DNA of 63,064 bases. Origin: JABDGZ01 sp964487685 (GTDB lineage Bacteria > Omnitrophota > Gorgyraeia > Zapsychrales > Fredricksoniimonadaceae). Under the pieces are notes generated by a model that ran no database searches, was not told where the DNA came from, and saw only the letters and a program-made list of their open reading frames with translations. Shown piece by piece: positions 62,696 through 63,064 of the stretch (position 1 is its first letter; each line of letters begins with the position of its first letter). The DNA lies in NCBI GenBank assembly GCA_964487685.1, contig CAZASA010000003.1:1-63064 (forward strand), in the 5' to 3' direction. The translations under genes and the position numbers were made by a program.

Positions 62696-63064
62696 ATGGA
62701 ATTTATCCATCATTTCGCGGATTTTTTTATTCATCTGGACCGTCACGTAGCCTTGATCAGTGCCCATTATGGCGTCTGGACATATTTGATCCTGTTTATC
62801 ATTATCTTCTGCGAAACCGGCCTGGTTGTCACGCCTTTTTTGCCGGGAGATTCCCTGCTATTTGTATTAGGCGCCATGGCTGCCGTCGGAGACTTACGAT
62901 TGTCTGCCTTGATCCTGCTTTTATCTTTGGCCGCCGTGGGCGGAAATATTCTTAATTACACGATCGGCGTATTCTTGTCAGATAAGGTCACAAACAATCA
63001 CGCCATCCCCTTTGTCAAACAGGCCTATATCAAACGTACGCATGAATTCTTTGAAAAATACGGC
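62696..63064 (+). CDS. DedA family membrane protein, N-terminal part (cut by window edge)
   Basis: 123 codons visible from ATG at 62696 (MEFIHHFADFFIHLDRHVAL). The sequence IFCETGLVVTPFLPGDSLLF with the conserved E and FLPGDSLL motif is typical of DedA/VTT proteins, inner-membrane scramblases or undecaprenyl-phosphate translocases. Helices near residues 25-45, 50-70 and 75-100. It runs off the right edge. Confidence 0.9.
   Translation, partial: MEFIHHFADFFIHLDRHVALISAHYGVWTYLILFIIIFCETGLVVTPFLPGDSLLFVLGAMAAVGDLRLSALILLLSLAAVGGNILNYTIGVFLSDKVTNNHAIPFVKQAYIKRTHEFFEKYG

Overview
The window looks like a chromosomal segment of a Gram-negative, probably uncultured bacterium. It carries an apolipoprotein N-acyltransferase and lipoproteins, a complete NADH-type complex I, a class III glutamine synthetase, and many short dispersed palindromes between genes. 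Gene style and repeat content remind me of Omnitrophota (OP3) or a neighbouring PVC/deltaproteobacterial lineage; this is an impression, since there is no rRNA or marker gene set. I see no tRNA, rRNA, CRISPR array, prophage or transposase gene.

Layout. 1-6.5 kb (minus): a nucleotide operon carA-carB-purF-pyrG (pyrG runs off the left edge) behind a good sigma70 promoter with a palindrome over its -35. 6.5-16.5 kb (minus): a tightly packed run read as lnt, a Gln-rich exported protein, glpK, glpD, an rRNA methyltransferase, a pseudouridine synthase, a flavoprotein, ridA, a glutathione peroxidase, a Cys-cluster protein and a receiver protein. 16.7-23.5 kb (minus): gltB-gltD and a TPR lipoprotein. 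23.5-28.5 kb (minus): nadE, a GT2 glycosyltransferase, a TPR membrane protein and a GT-C membrane protein, plus a class I glutamine amidotransferase. 28.6-33.4 kb (minus): nitrogen block with glnA (GSIII), PII, amt, a 40-residue membrane protein and a DUF2934 protein. 33.5-39.3 kb (plus): asnB, a B12-type radical SAM enzyme, GT2 and GT-C. 39.2-40.5 kb (minus): a GAF-GAF-ANTAR regulator. 40.6-46.3 kb (plus): nuoJKLMN. 46.4-48.7 kb (minus): a receiver protein, a small membrane protein, an HtrA-like protease and a TPR protein. 48.8-56.6 kb (minus): nuoABCDEFGHI. 56.8-62.6 kb (minus): a DRTGG protein, a slipin, an Mrp-DUF971 ATPase, sucCD and a membrane-anchored unknown. 62.7 kb to the end (plus): a partial DedA protein.

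How it works together. The first 35 kb are rich in nitrogen and glutamine metabolism: ammonium uptake (amt, PII), assimilation (glnA, gltBD) and seven glutamine-using enzymes (pyrG, carA, purF, gltB, nadE, asnB and a GATase). The most interesting signal is a small attenuator element present three times in the nitrogen block, once before the DUF2934 gene and twice in tandem before amt-PII. Each copy has a short hairpin GGGC-(loop with A1 and G4)-GUCC whose 3' arm is also the 5' arm of a following intrinsic terminator. That resembles the RNA targets of ANTAR antiterminators, and an ANTAR protein is encoded about 6 kb away. A second theme is that many palindromic repeats sit exactly at gene ends and supply the stop codon and last residues of the protein.
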